A stretch of 64,000 nt of DNA from Stemphylium vesicarium (taxonomy: Eukaryota > Ascomycota > Dothideomycetes > Pleosporales > Pleosporaceae): contig QXCR01000072.1 in assembly GCA_004380135.1 (NCBI GenBank), forward strand, positions 62,001-126,000. Reading direction: 5' to 3'. This document shows, in pieces, positions 46,109 to 56,231 of the stretch. The notes beneath the pieces were generated by a model. The model made no database searches and had not been told where the DNA came from. It saw only the letters and a program-made list of their open reading frames with translations. The position numbers were made by a program, and so were the translations under genes. The stretch's first letter is position 1. Each line of letters opens with the position of its first letter.

Positions 46109-46619
46109 TTAGGCTGGTGGGGTATCGTGTATAGCGACGAGAATGAACTTTGGATCTGATGGTAGATTAGTGTACGTCCTAGAGTCTTGCGCGTGAAGGT
46201 CGTACCGGGTACTATAACCAGCTCGTTCTTTTTCGTTCGTAAGCGCAGAAGCTTCACTTCATCCTCCTTGTCCAGTTCGTCTACAAGACTCCCGGCCGCA
46301 GTCAAGAACGACCAGACTGCGCTCGCAACATCCTCCGCACTATGTATCCCACTTTCTTTCCTGCCGTTGGCGTAATTCTCGGGCGCAGCTTCACCAGAAG
46401 CTGGCAGAGTACTGTTTGGGTTTGCGGAGGAGCTGTTCGAGATGAGGCCGGAGGTACGTATTATGGTGCCGTTTTCGCGCGACAGTATGAGGGTACTCTG
46501 AACGCCGGGCTTTTGGCTCAAGCGGGTGAGCAGCGAAAGGGTCTCGTCGGGCTAAGCAACGTGTTAGTCAATTGCACGTCCATAACGAATTAAAAACTAC
46601 ATACAGCGTTTTGGGCCAT
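46109..46619 (-). CDS. Dynein light chain, roadblock/LC7 type
   Basis: Homodimeric light chain of cytoplasmic dynein binding the intermediate chain. Exons 46619-46605, 46551-46206 and 46155-46109 give 135 residues. The start MAQNAPDETLSLLTRLSQKP is formed over the first intron. GVQSTLILSRENGTIIRTSG is the roadblock core strand pair. The end LRTKKNELVIVPDPKFILVAI is rebuilt by removing a 50-nt intron (GTACGA donor, ATCAG acceptor); without splicing the frame would run into unrelated sequence. A Ser/Ala/Asn-rich insert of about 35 residues (SNSSSANPNSTLPASGE) sits in the middle, longer than in animal LC7. It diverges from IPI1. Confidence 0.85.
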
Positions 46620-46903
46620 GTCGAGGGGAACAGTACAAGAAGGTGGGGTAGGAGATGCAGTCGCTGTTCGCATGTTGCCAATGACATCGGCAGACATGGG
46701 CGCAGCTGGACCCTGCCAAGACGTCACCTCTTAAGCTTCTTTGGAACTAGCGGCATCTGTCGATCTTCAATTTTCCTGCCATCAGCATCGAAGCGCGTCG
46801 ACTTCCCCATCGTCGACGTCGAAAACACAGCTTTTCGTTTCCAATAACTTGGTACGCGTCGTCTGAATTCCCACACATTGAAGAAGTCAAATCGAACGCC
46901 ATC
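46620..46903. promoter_or_regulatory. Divergent promoter, roadblock light chain / IPI1
   Basis: 284 bp between divergent starts. No specific site was identified. Confidence 0.5.
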
Positions 46904-48037
46904 ATGACTGCAAGCTCGAAGAAAAAGAAGGAGAATAAGAAGAAGGACTTTCAGGTACAGACGAAGCAGCATAAATGTTCCTAACAAACTAAAAGCTAAC
47001 GCATGGTAGAAACCCAAATTGAAGGTTGGAAAGGCAAGACCCAAGGCTGCGAACTCAACGGATACGAGCTTCCGCGCCAAATGTAAGATGCGCAACCACT
47101 GATATACTGCGCAAATAACTAAGGAACTACAGCAATTGCATTGAAACAACAAGCTCTCTCCACCAGTGCGCCAACTTTGGAAGCGCAATGTGCGCACCAT
47201 TTAGGCCTACTGAACCACAAGTCAGATTCACAGCGCAAAGAGTCTCTGGCTTTCCTAACCTCGGCAATCATCAACAACCCACCTACAGTCCCATTGCCAC
47301 AGCCGTCGTCTGTCATCATTCCCGCAGTACAGCGCCTGATTCTAGATGGTACAAAGAGCGTCCGCCAGCAGCTGCTCAAACTTTTGCAAAATCTACCACC
47401 AATTGATATCGCCGGTCATGCAGACCAACTACTGCTTCACACGAGAGCCGCAATGACGCATCTCGCAACCGAGATACGGTTCTTTGGTCTCGAAGTGCTA
47501 GAGTGGTTGCTCCAAGTAGCAGGCGACGAAGTCGTCAGTTGCGCTGGAGGTTGGGTGAAGATGCTGAAATGCTTCCTCAGCCTACTTGGGTGGCAAAGCG
47601 AGGCGTCAAGCAAGTGGTCCAGTGCAAAGTCATACGGCAAAACGGATTCAAAGATGCAAGTAAAGCAGATGAGCGCCTTGACGTCGTTCCTCCGCACTGG
47701 ACTTTGCCATACCCCCCAACCAGCAACTCCCGGCGACACCAGCGACAGCGACAGCAATTTCCCGCTTTGGCACACCCAGCATCATATGCTGTCGGAGCGT
47801 TCTAATGTCTACGCACATCTCAACCTGTTTGGCGCTGCTCGAGACGAAGAAGCAGAAATGTATGAGGATCGCGAAGACCGACAGAGAGTATTCCACGATC
47901 GCGCTGAAGCTGCGATTGTCGCAGGGCTGGAGCAGGCTACCAAAGCCGGTGGCGAATTAGGTCGTGCGGGTGCACAGCTTCGAAAAGTCACAAAGGAGGG
48001 CATGGCAGACTTTTACCGGGAAGATTTGATCACCTAA
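46904..48037 (+). CDS. IPI1: Pre-rRNA processing protein IPI1 (TEX10-like)
   Basis: Component of the Rix1 complex (Rix1-Ipi1-Ipi3) acting in ITS2 processing and late 60S assembly in the nucleus. Exons 46904-46954, 47010-47082 and 47133-48037 give 342 residues, close to yeast Ipi1 (334). The Lys-rich start MTASSKKKKENKKKDFQ, then KPKLKVGKARPKAANSTDTSFRAK and IALKQQALSTSAPT are the diagnostic N-terminal block. HEAT-like helices follow (HKSDSQRKESLAFLTSAI, GTKSVRQQLLKLLQNLP, EIRFFGLEVLEWLLQVAG). Introns have GTACAG and GTAAGA donors with CTAAC branch sites. It ends FYREDLIT. Confidence 0.92.
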
Positions 48038-49361
48038 TTTCAGGTCATCCAGACGCGGTTACAAACGACGGTTAAGGAGAGTCGCATCTAAAATGTACAT
48101 GGCCAGCCACGTGGACTTTCCAAGGAGCAAGGGCCGGTAGCGTTGAGCAATGTTACTCACGCCCTGGACAGAACGATATAGTCCTCAATGTGTCTGGGAG
48201 ACGGTGTTCCAGCTTCTTCAACAAGAACACTTTCATCTACGCCCTCTTAGCGATACCAACACTCGCAGCAGATATTTGTTACCTGCAACGCTGGGAAGCG
48301 AATAGGCCATGAACGCCTACAAGAAGATTTAGTGCCGAAAACGACCCAGTCACGACCTTCCCTGATCACGGGCAGCGTACGATGGGAAAGGGTATCTCAC
48401 CCACTCCTCAAATCTTCGAGACCACCTCCAACCACCCTACCGAGAAAATTTGCCACCTCGCAAATATCGTTGGTTCCATTCTGGACTCTACTCCGAGTAC
48501 TTGCTCAGCAGGCATACTCAGACATATTGGTTTGAGAAGCGTGGAGGCATAATGGCACCCCGGCAATCTTGCGCGACGCAGCTCCAGCGGTTGATAAAAT
48601 GGCACCTTTTTTGCTTTTTTGCGATTGGTGAGCGCCTAATGGCAACAGCATTAGAGCGGTTGGATGGGCAGTGGGTGATCTTGCAATAAGGGCGCACCAG
48701 TGTAGGCGATAGAATAGTTCTGGTTAGGTTTGATATAAATGGGTGCGAAAAGGTAGTACTAAAGCAGGCTATGTATACCTACCTCCCTGTTGTTCGTGGG
48801 CTGGAATCAAATATCAAGTCAACATGGTTGGTTGCGATACTAGGTCTCTTAGATGAATTCCATCTCGCCCGACAACCTTGCGTTTGGTAATACCAAGGTA
48901 CTTCTAATGTCATGTCTCATCGCGACAAATTAGTCGGTGCCTGGCATGCAAGTGCAAGGCTACGATAGCCGAAAAGAGCTATATTGCTTTTCAGTCAAAC
49001 GAAGGAACTGCACCAATAGCTGAGAGGAGTGTTCGCTTGGCGATGCCAAATGGGTTATTTGTGAGCCTGGCCTGGCTCTCAGCTTATACTCTTGCGTACA
49101 AGAGGCAGCTAACAGATGCATCATTCTACCTGCCGAAGAGAAGCTACCACAACGCCAAATATAGAAGAATAACCAGAAGAAGCAGACAACATAGTGCCAC
49201 ATGTTCTATAGTAAAACCACCCCAGAAAGCTTTTGTAAATCCCGTTGTTGATGCAGTTATTAGATGAAAGAGGAAGAGAAGGATGTCCCGCCCATGGTCG
49301 GTCCCGAACCCGTTGCGCTCGAGATTCGTTTTCCTAGTGCATGTGTGTGCGACACGACGGG
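48038..49361. other. Intergenic between convergent IPI1 and Nudix genes
   Basis: About 1.3 kb. Frames of up to 80 codons are present on both strands without any feature, so nothing is called. Confidence 0.5.
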
Positions 49362-49968
49362 CTATGATCGATGCATGGTACACCGGTCCAGGGCATCGAG
49401 TAGTTCCGGTCGTTCCGCCAAGGCCTGTCGCGCTTGGGTATAACTGAACCAATTCCGATTCCGCTTGTGCTGCTCGGGCCACTGAGCCTCTTGCTTCTCG
49501 ACGGTCGCTTCGAAGAAATGGTACGAGGCCTTGGGGGCCTGCGAGGTGAGTTGGTCGGTTCTCCGCTTCTCAGGGATGAGGCCGAGGTCGTAGTTGATTT
49601 TGCATATTATGCCAGCCTCTTCCCAGGCCTCGCGTTTCGCGGCGTCTTGGGCCGTCGCTTCGTCCGTCTCCCAGCCGCCTTTTGGGAGTACCCAGCCACT
49701 GCGCTTTGTGGACTGGATCAGGAGCACGTAGTATTTGTCGGCGGACAGCGGAACAACGCCGGCGACTAGGCGCTCGCCTTGGGAGCCGTAGCCTACCGCC
49801 AATCAGCCAGGGGGAACTGGATAGGAAGCGGCGAAAATGGTGAATTGGGGTTGGATCATTGATCCGGGAGAGGAAAAGGTGTAATTGTGGGGGGGTCTCG
49901 TGAGCAGACTTACGTTGATTCACGCGACCAGTGCGCGACTGCATCGACAGCTGTTGGGTAGCAGCCAT
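49362..49968 (-). CDS. Nudix hydrolase, diphosphoinositol polyphosphate phosphohydrolase type
   Basis: Family members (yeast Ddp1, fission yeast Aps1) hydrolyse inositol pyrophosphates and diadenosine polyphosphates. Exons 49968-49914 and 49792-49362 give 161 residues. The start MAATQQLSMQSRTGRVNQRYG joins across a GTAAGT intron. The Nudix box is GGWETDEATAQDAAKREAWE followed by EAGI, preceded by SGWVLPKGG as in the DIPP group. It is spaced slightly differently from the strict GX5EX7REUXEEXGU pattern. AQWPEQHKRNRNWFSYTQA is a conserved C-terminal block. There is no targeting signal. The substrate is inferred from subfamily resemblance only. Confidence 0.9.
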
Positions 49969-50850
49969 GTCGTTCGTCGCAGATATGTATCTCAAAGGGA
50001 GAGTACAGGGGGGAAAGGGGCGGCACCGCTTGTATGCGACTCGCTCGACACGACGGTAGCACGACGAGAAGCAGCAGGTCGGTCGGAAGAGCAGAGGCGA
50101 GCCAGGCGGTGAAATGAAGCCGAGCAAACAGCGAGTGTGGCTTCTTCACAATGGTAGTAGGTGGTATTCAAGTGTGTGAAGGGGGGATGTGCAGCGTAAT
50201 AGGGCAAAAAGGGCTGAGCAAGGCTCAGTCCCGCGGGTGACGGGGCTGAGGATGTTGAAGGAGCCTGCGAGCAGCAAAGAAGTTCGGCATGGTGGATGGA
50301 TGTTTTAGTAGGTGGTTCGGGTCAGGGACTTTTTACGTGGGAAACTAAGGGCTCGCGGAGCGTCACGCCTGTCGCCAAGGCCGGGCCTGCAAGAGGAGCT
50401 TTGTCCGGGGCCCTGCCAGGTCGTGCACAAAAGTGCAATTAAACCCAGTGCGTGCTGCTCGAAGCCCTGACTGCTGAGAGGGCATGGGTTTATCCTGCCC
50501 GGGGGGCTCAGATACAGGCTGCTTACCGTCGCCGCTTACCGTCCACTTGCTGGGCATGGGAAGCCGGCGGGGCACGCGAGACCAGCGCGCCGTCGCCTGC
50601 AGCCTTTTGCGACTTGCCTGTCCTGTGGATGACGTACAGGCATCAAGACGGGCGCGCTGCCCACTAGAAAACGTGCAATTGCCCCCGTGTAGGCGCTGAT
50701 GGGACTTCGTGGAGCCCACCAGACCAGCGCCGTGATACAAGCAAGACCCTTTCCGCTGTAGCATCGTGCGTGTTTGCCCTGCGTGTGTGCTGTGTTGACC
50801 CCGCCATCGTCCTTCTCAGCCAGGACTATCGTCTCTACACTACCCACCGT

Positions 50851-50890
50851 CTGACGGACTGACTGACTGACTACTGACTGACCGACTGAC
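50851..50890. repeat. ACTG-rich tandem repeat
   Basis: Imperfect repeats of GACT/ACTG over about 40 bp, roughly 215 bp upstream of the ATE1 start. Confidence 0.85.
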
Positions 50891-51003
50891 CACCCACACC
50901 GACACCATCCGCCAGAAGAGCCCTGCGTCCTGACAAGTCAAGTGGGCGTGCAAACGGCTGCAATTATTCATTCTACTGCCCTGTGCCGGCCGCCATCGCT
51001 CGC

Positions 51004-51025
51004 CCGCCGCCGCCGCCGCCGCCGC
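51004..51025. repeat. (CCG)n microsatellite
   Basis: About 7 CCG units, roughly 80 bp upstream of the ATE1 ATG. Confidence 0.9.
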
Positions 51026-51102
51026 TTCGCCAACGCTCATTGCGACAGCGCTCGATTCCGCCTCGGACCACCCCCACCAGCTCCCACGCTTATGCTGCCC
51101 TC

Positions 51103-53157
51103 ATGCAGTCCAGTGTGACGCCTTTCGGTATGTTTTGCTCCAACCATTTCCCTGGGATCCAGCTCGTGCCTGTCTGGCTGGATGCTGGGCCTCGCTGAGC
51201 CCTTCCCAGCACGGCGGGCGTCGCATCGCCCGACCCTGCACGCGAACGAGCTGTTGACCTTCGTTTTCTAGGCTACAGTAGCGAGTCGTGCGGATACTGC
51301 AAAGATGCATCGAATGGCCGTAGAACTGCCAATTCTCGTACGTGGATATTCCATAGTCTTCCCCATTCAGCCAGCTTTAGTCCGTCACGCGTGCACCAGC
51401 ATTGCAGCCGGCCCTTTCTCCGCCTGTGTTTGATGTTCCGTTAAGGTTACACACCTTCGCGTGCAGGGCCCTGCCTGTTCACGCCCCTATCCATCCATGT
51501 ACCTTGGTCTATGCAACGCGTATACGCTGGGGGAAATTGAAATCCTTCGAATTAGCATCACGATCCGTACTCGATGCTCGCATGCCCGTCGTGTTTCATC
51601 ACCACCCCCCGAGCGGGAGAAGCCGGGGTGAGGTTCTAGCCCGAAAGCCCCGACTGACCTTACTCAATCAGGAGCGAGCTACTACTTTTCCTCGAAAAGC
51701 TTGACCGTTGAGGTCTACCAGATTCTCGTGGACCGCGGTTGGAGAAGGTAGATGATCCACTCCTGCATGGCACATGGTGACAAACATCTTGCGCTCCAGC
51801 GCTACGCCTACAATAGCAGCTGACATCGGCCTCCAGATCTGGCACCATCTTCTATAAGCCAGACGTATTACGACACTGCTGCCCGCACTATACGATACGG
51901 TGGGCATCGTCTTGATGCTGAACCTACAAACGCTGACCGCAGGCTAGTCTACCCGCAGCTTCCTTCAAGCCCTCCAAAGACCAGAGGAAGGCGGTCAACC
52001 ATTGGAATGACCATGTCTTAGGCGAGTCGTACATGAAAGAGGCCTCTAGACTCTACCCGCTGTCGAAAGAGTGTGTGCACAGAATCGCACATTTCGGACT
52101 AGGCTGATGATCGCTAGGGAGAAGGCTCGGCTTAAAAACACCTTTGATCTTACTCGAGAAGTACACAAGGCAGAGCTACAAAATGTCAAACGACCGCCGG
52201 AACCTGCCCATCGATTTGAGGTGACACTTGAACCGGCAGCATTCACCGCCGAAAAGTACGAGCTGTTCAAGAACTACCAACAAAATGTGCACAAAGAGAA
52301 GCCGAGCGAGATATCCCAGTCAGGATTCAAGCGGTTCTTGTGCGAGTCTCCGCTAAAGCAAACGTCGAGGACCGTTGATGGCAAAGAGCAACTTTTGGGC
52401 TCTTACCACCAGTGCTATAGACTAGATGGACGACTGATCGCCATGGGAATCCTGGACCTCCTCCCTCATTGCGTGAGTGGCGTGTACATGCTATACCATT
52501 CCGATTTTGAAAAGTGGCAATTCGGGAAGCTGAGTGCGCTCCGTGAGACCGCGCTCACGCTCGAAGGTGGCTATCAGTACTATTACATGGGCTACTACAT
52601 CCACTCGTGCGTCAAGATGAAGTACAAAGGCGACTACAAGACCCAGCATGTATTGGACCCAGAGTCTTACGAGTGGCATCCACTGGATGATGAGTTACGT
52701 AGTCTGTTGGACAAAAAGACATACGTGTCCATGTCGAGGGAGCGACGTAGACAAAAAGAGAGGGAAGCAAAGAAAGACCAGGGTGGAGATGCGGATGCCA
52801 TTGACCAAGACGACTACTCGGACTATCCCTTCCCAACTGCTGCCGAAGCTGGAGAAAGAGTCTTGGAAGGAACGTCACTCTTCGATTTGAAGGTCCCGGG
52901 GCTGATGACTGCCGAAGAGATTGAGGAGAAGCTTGATCTGGCTACGATGCCAATTCGAGTGGGTGGTAGAATGGCAGAGCTCCAGGTACGTTGATGAGCC
53001 TTGAGTAATGTGCATGGTGCTGACAACTTGACAGCACCTCGTTTCATGGGATGGCAGTGATCTAAGGCACCCTCGTTCGATCAAGGGCATTATTGGCGAG
53101 ATGGTGGCGTGTATGGGCCCCGAAGTTGCATGGCAGATAGTTATTCAGCTGGGTTGA
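51103..53157 (+). CDS. ATE1: Arginyl-tRNA--protein transferase (ATE1)
   Basis: Adds Arg to N-terminal Asp/Glu (and oxidised Cys) for the Arg/N-degron pathway. Seven exons: 51103-51127, 51272-51337, 51672-51747, 51837-51899, 51948-52070, 52118-52985 and 53035-53157, in phase throughout, giving 447 residues. The N-terminal metal/haem-binding cysteines are present: CGYC at residues 15-18 and the CCPHYTIR pair further on. Between them runs ASYYFSSKSLTVEVYQ and DRGWRRSG. The C-terminal GNAT-like domain starts at HRFEVTLEPA; SQSGFKRFLCESPL, GSYHQCYRLDGRLIAMG and YYYMGYYIHSCVKMKYKGDY are its signature. The end has IKGIIGEMV. The five small 5' exons are inferred from homology; the last two are certain. 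Confidence 0.94.
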
Positions 53158-53587
53158 GTGCTGCACGGGTGGATTTTCCGTTTATTTGCCATGATACGAC
53201 CGAGATGAGCAATCAGATAATCTACACGACGTTTATGACAAGAGAAGAAGGATTGGCACCAAATTGCGACTTTAGAATTCATGGGCCCTGACCCCACTCT
53301 ATGCTGTGGTTAATACTTGCACAATATGTGGTGCCGCCAGAATGAGAACGCATCAAGTCTAAACGTGCAAACCTAGCCGCCTGCGGTAGATCAATCTGGA
53401 GCCGGAAAATTATCATCCTCGCTCTGTCATGATTACCATCTTAGCAACCTCAGGTGCGGCGTAGGCGTGATGGTTCTTTAGGGCTTAGCCTCCACGGCCT
53501 ACCGAGGCTGGCCCGGGGCCGCTCGCGGCAGCCAAATGTGCCCAAAAGTTCCCACGCACGACACAAACATCGACCCAGCACGGAACT
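53158..53587. other. Intergenic, TSC13 promoter
   Basis: About 430 bp between tandem plus-strand genes ATE1 and TSC13. No features recognised. Confidence 0.5.
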
Positions 53588-54631
53588 ATGTCGGCGTCGC
53601 CCCTCACACTCGTCGTACGCCCTCGCGGTATGTAATTAGACAAGCAGGCGGTCGGCACGCATGTTTTTCGCGTCTCAATGGCAGGCAGACTGACCCCTCG
53701 TTAGGCCGCCCGATCAAGAACCTCCCTGAGACCATCACTGTCAGCGCCGATGCCTCTGCCTCTGACATCTTTGAGGAGATTGCAAAAGCCTCCAGGTTCT
53801 CAATTCATCGCCTGAGGGTTACAAAGGGTAGCGATGGGTCGCCAATCAACAATGTAAAGGACGTGACAGTCCATGACACAGGCCTCAGGAATAAGAGCGC
53901 CGTCGATGTCAAGGACCTGGGTATGCAATACACTCGGTCATTGCAGGCGCATAGCTGACCATTATCCAGGACCCCAGATATCATGGCGAACCGTCTTCAT
54001 CGTCGAATACCTTGGACCCCTCCTCATCCACCCACTCATCTACTTCGGCCGTCCTCTCATCTACGGCACCTCTGCGCCTCCTTCCCAGCTTCAGAAGCTC
54101 ACGTTCTTGATGTGCGTCATTCACTTCGCCAAGCGCGAGTTCGAGACACTCTTCGTACATCGTTTCTCGTCAGCTACCATGCCCATCATGAACATCTACA
54201 AGAACAGTGGCTACTACTGGCTGCTTTCAGGCTTGAACCTGGCATACTGGAGTTATGGCCCCAATAGCCCGGCAGCTAAGCCTTCGAACCCACTCCTCAC
54301 CTATGTCGGCGTCGCTCTCTTTGCAATCGGCGAGATCTGCAACTACAGCACACATGTTACCCTGAAGAATCTACGTCGTCCCGGCAGCACCGAACGCGGC
54401 ATCCCGCAGGGGCTGGGCTTCAACCTGGTAACATGCCCGAACTACATGTTTGAGGCTATGGCCTGGATCGGCGTCGCTCTGGTCAACTTCAGCTTGAGCA
54501 CCGTCATCTTCATCATTGTGGCTGTCGGACAGATGGGTGTGTGGGCCTGGAAGAAGGAGAAGAGGTATCGCAAAGAGTTTGGCGACAAGTACAAGCGCAA
54601 GAGGTATGCCATTTTGCCGGGCATCTGGTAA
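53588..54631 (+). CDS. TSC13: Very-long-chain enoyl-CoA reductase
   Basis: ER membrane enzyme for the last step of VLCFA elongation (trans-2-enoyl-CoA to acyl-CoA), feeding sphingolipid synthesis. Exons 53588-53627, 53705-53920 and 53970-54631 give 305 residues. The first exon encodes MSASPLTLVVRPR and joins GRPIKNLPETITV, the usual start of fungal Tsc13. A ubiquitin-like N-terminal region (ASDIFEEIAKASRFSIHRLR) is followed by the steroid 5-alpha-reductase-like membrane domain: VEYLGPLLIHPLIY, CVIHFAKREFETLFVHRFS, PQGLGFNLVTCPNYMFEAM, and KRYAILPGIW at the end. Several hydrophobic segments are evident. Introns have GTATGT and GTATGC donors. Confidence 0.95.
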
Positions 54632-56231
54632 ATGGTGCATCACGCGACCAGGCTGGAAATCGTACATCTGGCCGAATTGGCAGGTGCAAGCGTGCAGGAG
54701 GTGGCACAGCATATGACGGGCAGCGCGAAAGCATAATGTAGACAAGGCTGCATACTGCGTACGGACTACGTCGGGCTTCGCCTGGACTATTGCGAGGCGC
54801 TCCATGATCAAGGTGGAGGCTGCCAATGCAAATCCTCCCATCGAACTCAGAACGGCAACATGTCCGCAGGCAACTGTAATTGAAAGTCTCGATATCCTAG
54901 GAAATGCGTGATTGTGCCAGTGATGTCTGGAGTCTGTACATTGTACATGTCTACTAGTACATGGAGTGTGGTCAACCAGTGCGGCGGGTCAACTGTACTG
55001 TAGCCAACCCAATACAACCTCACATAAACCTGCAACCCCATTGTAACATCATCACACGATCATGCCGTAATATTTGCTTTTGCTTTTTGCATCGAGGTAT
55101 GGGCTTGATCTGCCTCGCGGCGGCACCTCCCACCTCGCCCGGGAGGGCCGACCAAACAAAGCCCGGCCCTGCATAAGCGCGGGAACAAGCCATTGTCTGC
55201 TACGCTATACGATTATTCCCACCCCATGTTTGGAAACGGTCACCGGTGATACCAATTGAAGTGAGGCTGAGGACAAGGCTAAGGAAAAAGTCCTCCTTGT
55301 TGCCTACAACTTTGCTTAGCCATAAGGCAGACCGACGTTTACGAAGCTCGCATGGGCCGTCCGTGAAGCAGCGCACATCAATCTGCACCACGCATCGGCG
55401 GTCAACCACATCCCGTATCAGACTAGCCCAGACGACCCCGATCTGCCGAACTGCTAATGTGGCCGTCCTCATTGGCCATTTGCCCTATCTGGGATGCAGT
55501 CCGCGGCATGGCGCTCAGCTCAGCCCTGACGGCGCGATGGAAGCTGATGCATGGTTTGGACGTTGCGAGTGTGTGGGCCGTTGCGGTAAGAACTAAGAAG
55601 GGTCCACACATTCAGCCGCAGTCATGGGTAGGCAACACGGAGGAGGACCCCATGAGGCTCTCTGTATATAAGAGGAAGCTGGCTGGAAGGCGGCGCGGGA
55701 CGGATCGTCTCTAAAAAAGCCACAGTGAACGCAATTCGTGTTTTTTTGGTGATTACTACATCTTGTCGCGCAGATACCCCTCGTTGCTTCTTTGCTTTTG
55801 GCTGCTGCTGCTGCTACGGCTGCTCCTGCTTGCGTATTTCTTATATGAACAAGGCTCGAAAGTCGCAGCCAATTTATTACCCTCATTCTTGCTGCTTTCC
55901 TGCAGTACGCGTTCGACCTCGGCTAGAAATATAGTAAGAGCAGCGGCTACACACTCGACTGCACCGGCACGAGGATAAGTCTCTACTGCAACATCTTTAA
56001 ACAACTGTAAGTCTTGCTGCACCATTACATCTCTTCATTACATTTACCCTCTGCGTTTCATCTATTTCTCTTGTTCTTTCCGATCCAAGCCGCGACCTAC
56101 CACGCTATCCTTCCCCGAGAGATACCAGTGTTGTGATTCGCCAAGCACATCACCATCCTCCTCTATACAGAAACGTAGCATTACCAGAAATAGGAAACCT
56201 TCTAATCAGAGCCGGTAGCACACCTCACATC
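54632..56231. other. 1.6-kb upstream region of the Ppo gene
   Basis: Holds the Ppo promoter and probably a long leader. The stretch 55800-55830 carries CTG repeats, and 56030-56130 is pyrimidine-rich. The frame of the Ppo protein is open upstream to 56133 but has no ATG before 56232. No independent gene is supported. Confidence 0.55.

Larger units (their letters stand above)
49969..51102. other. Divergent intergenic region, Nudix / ATE1
   Basis: About 1.1 kb with both promoters. Near the ATE1 start it holds an ACTG-rich tandem tract (50851-50890) and a (CCG)n run (51004-51025), probably in the ATE1 leader. No gene is supported. Confidence 0.55.

Noticed and set aside
46724..47200. 158-codon minus-strand frame over the 5' part of IPI1
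   Set aside because: Antisense to well-supported IPI1 exons and splice sites.
53536..53958. 140-codon frame starting upstream of TSC13 exon 1
   Set aside because: It reads through the first TSC13 intron; the ATG at 53588 with a spliced first exon gives the conserved N-terminus instead.
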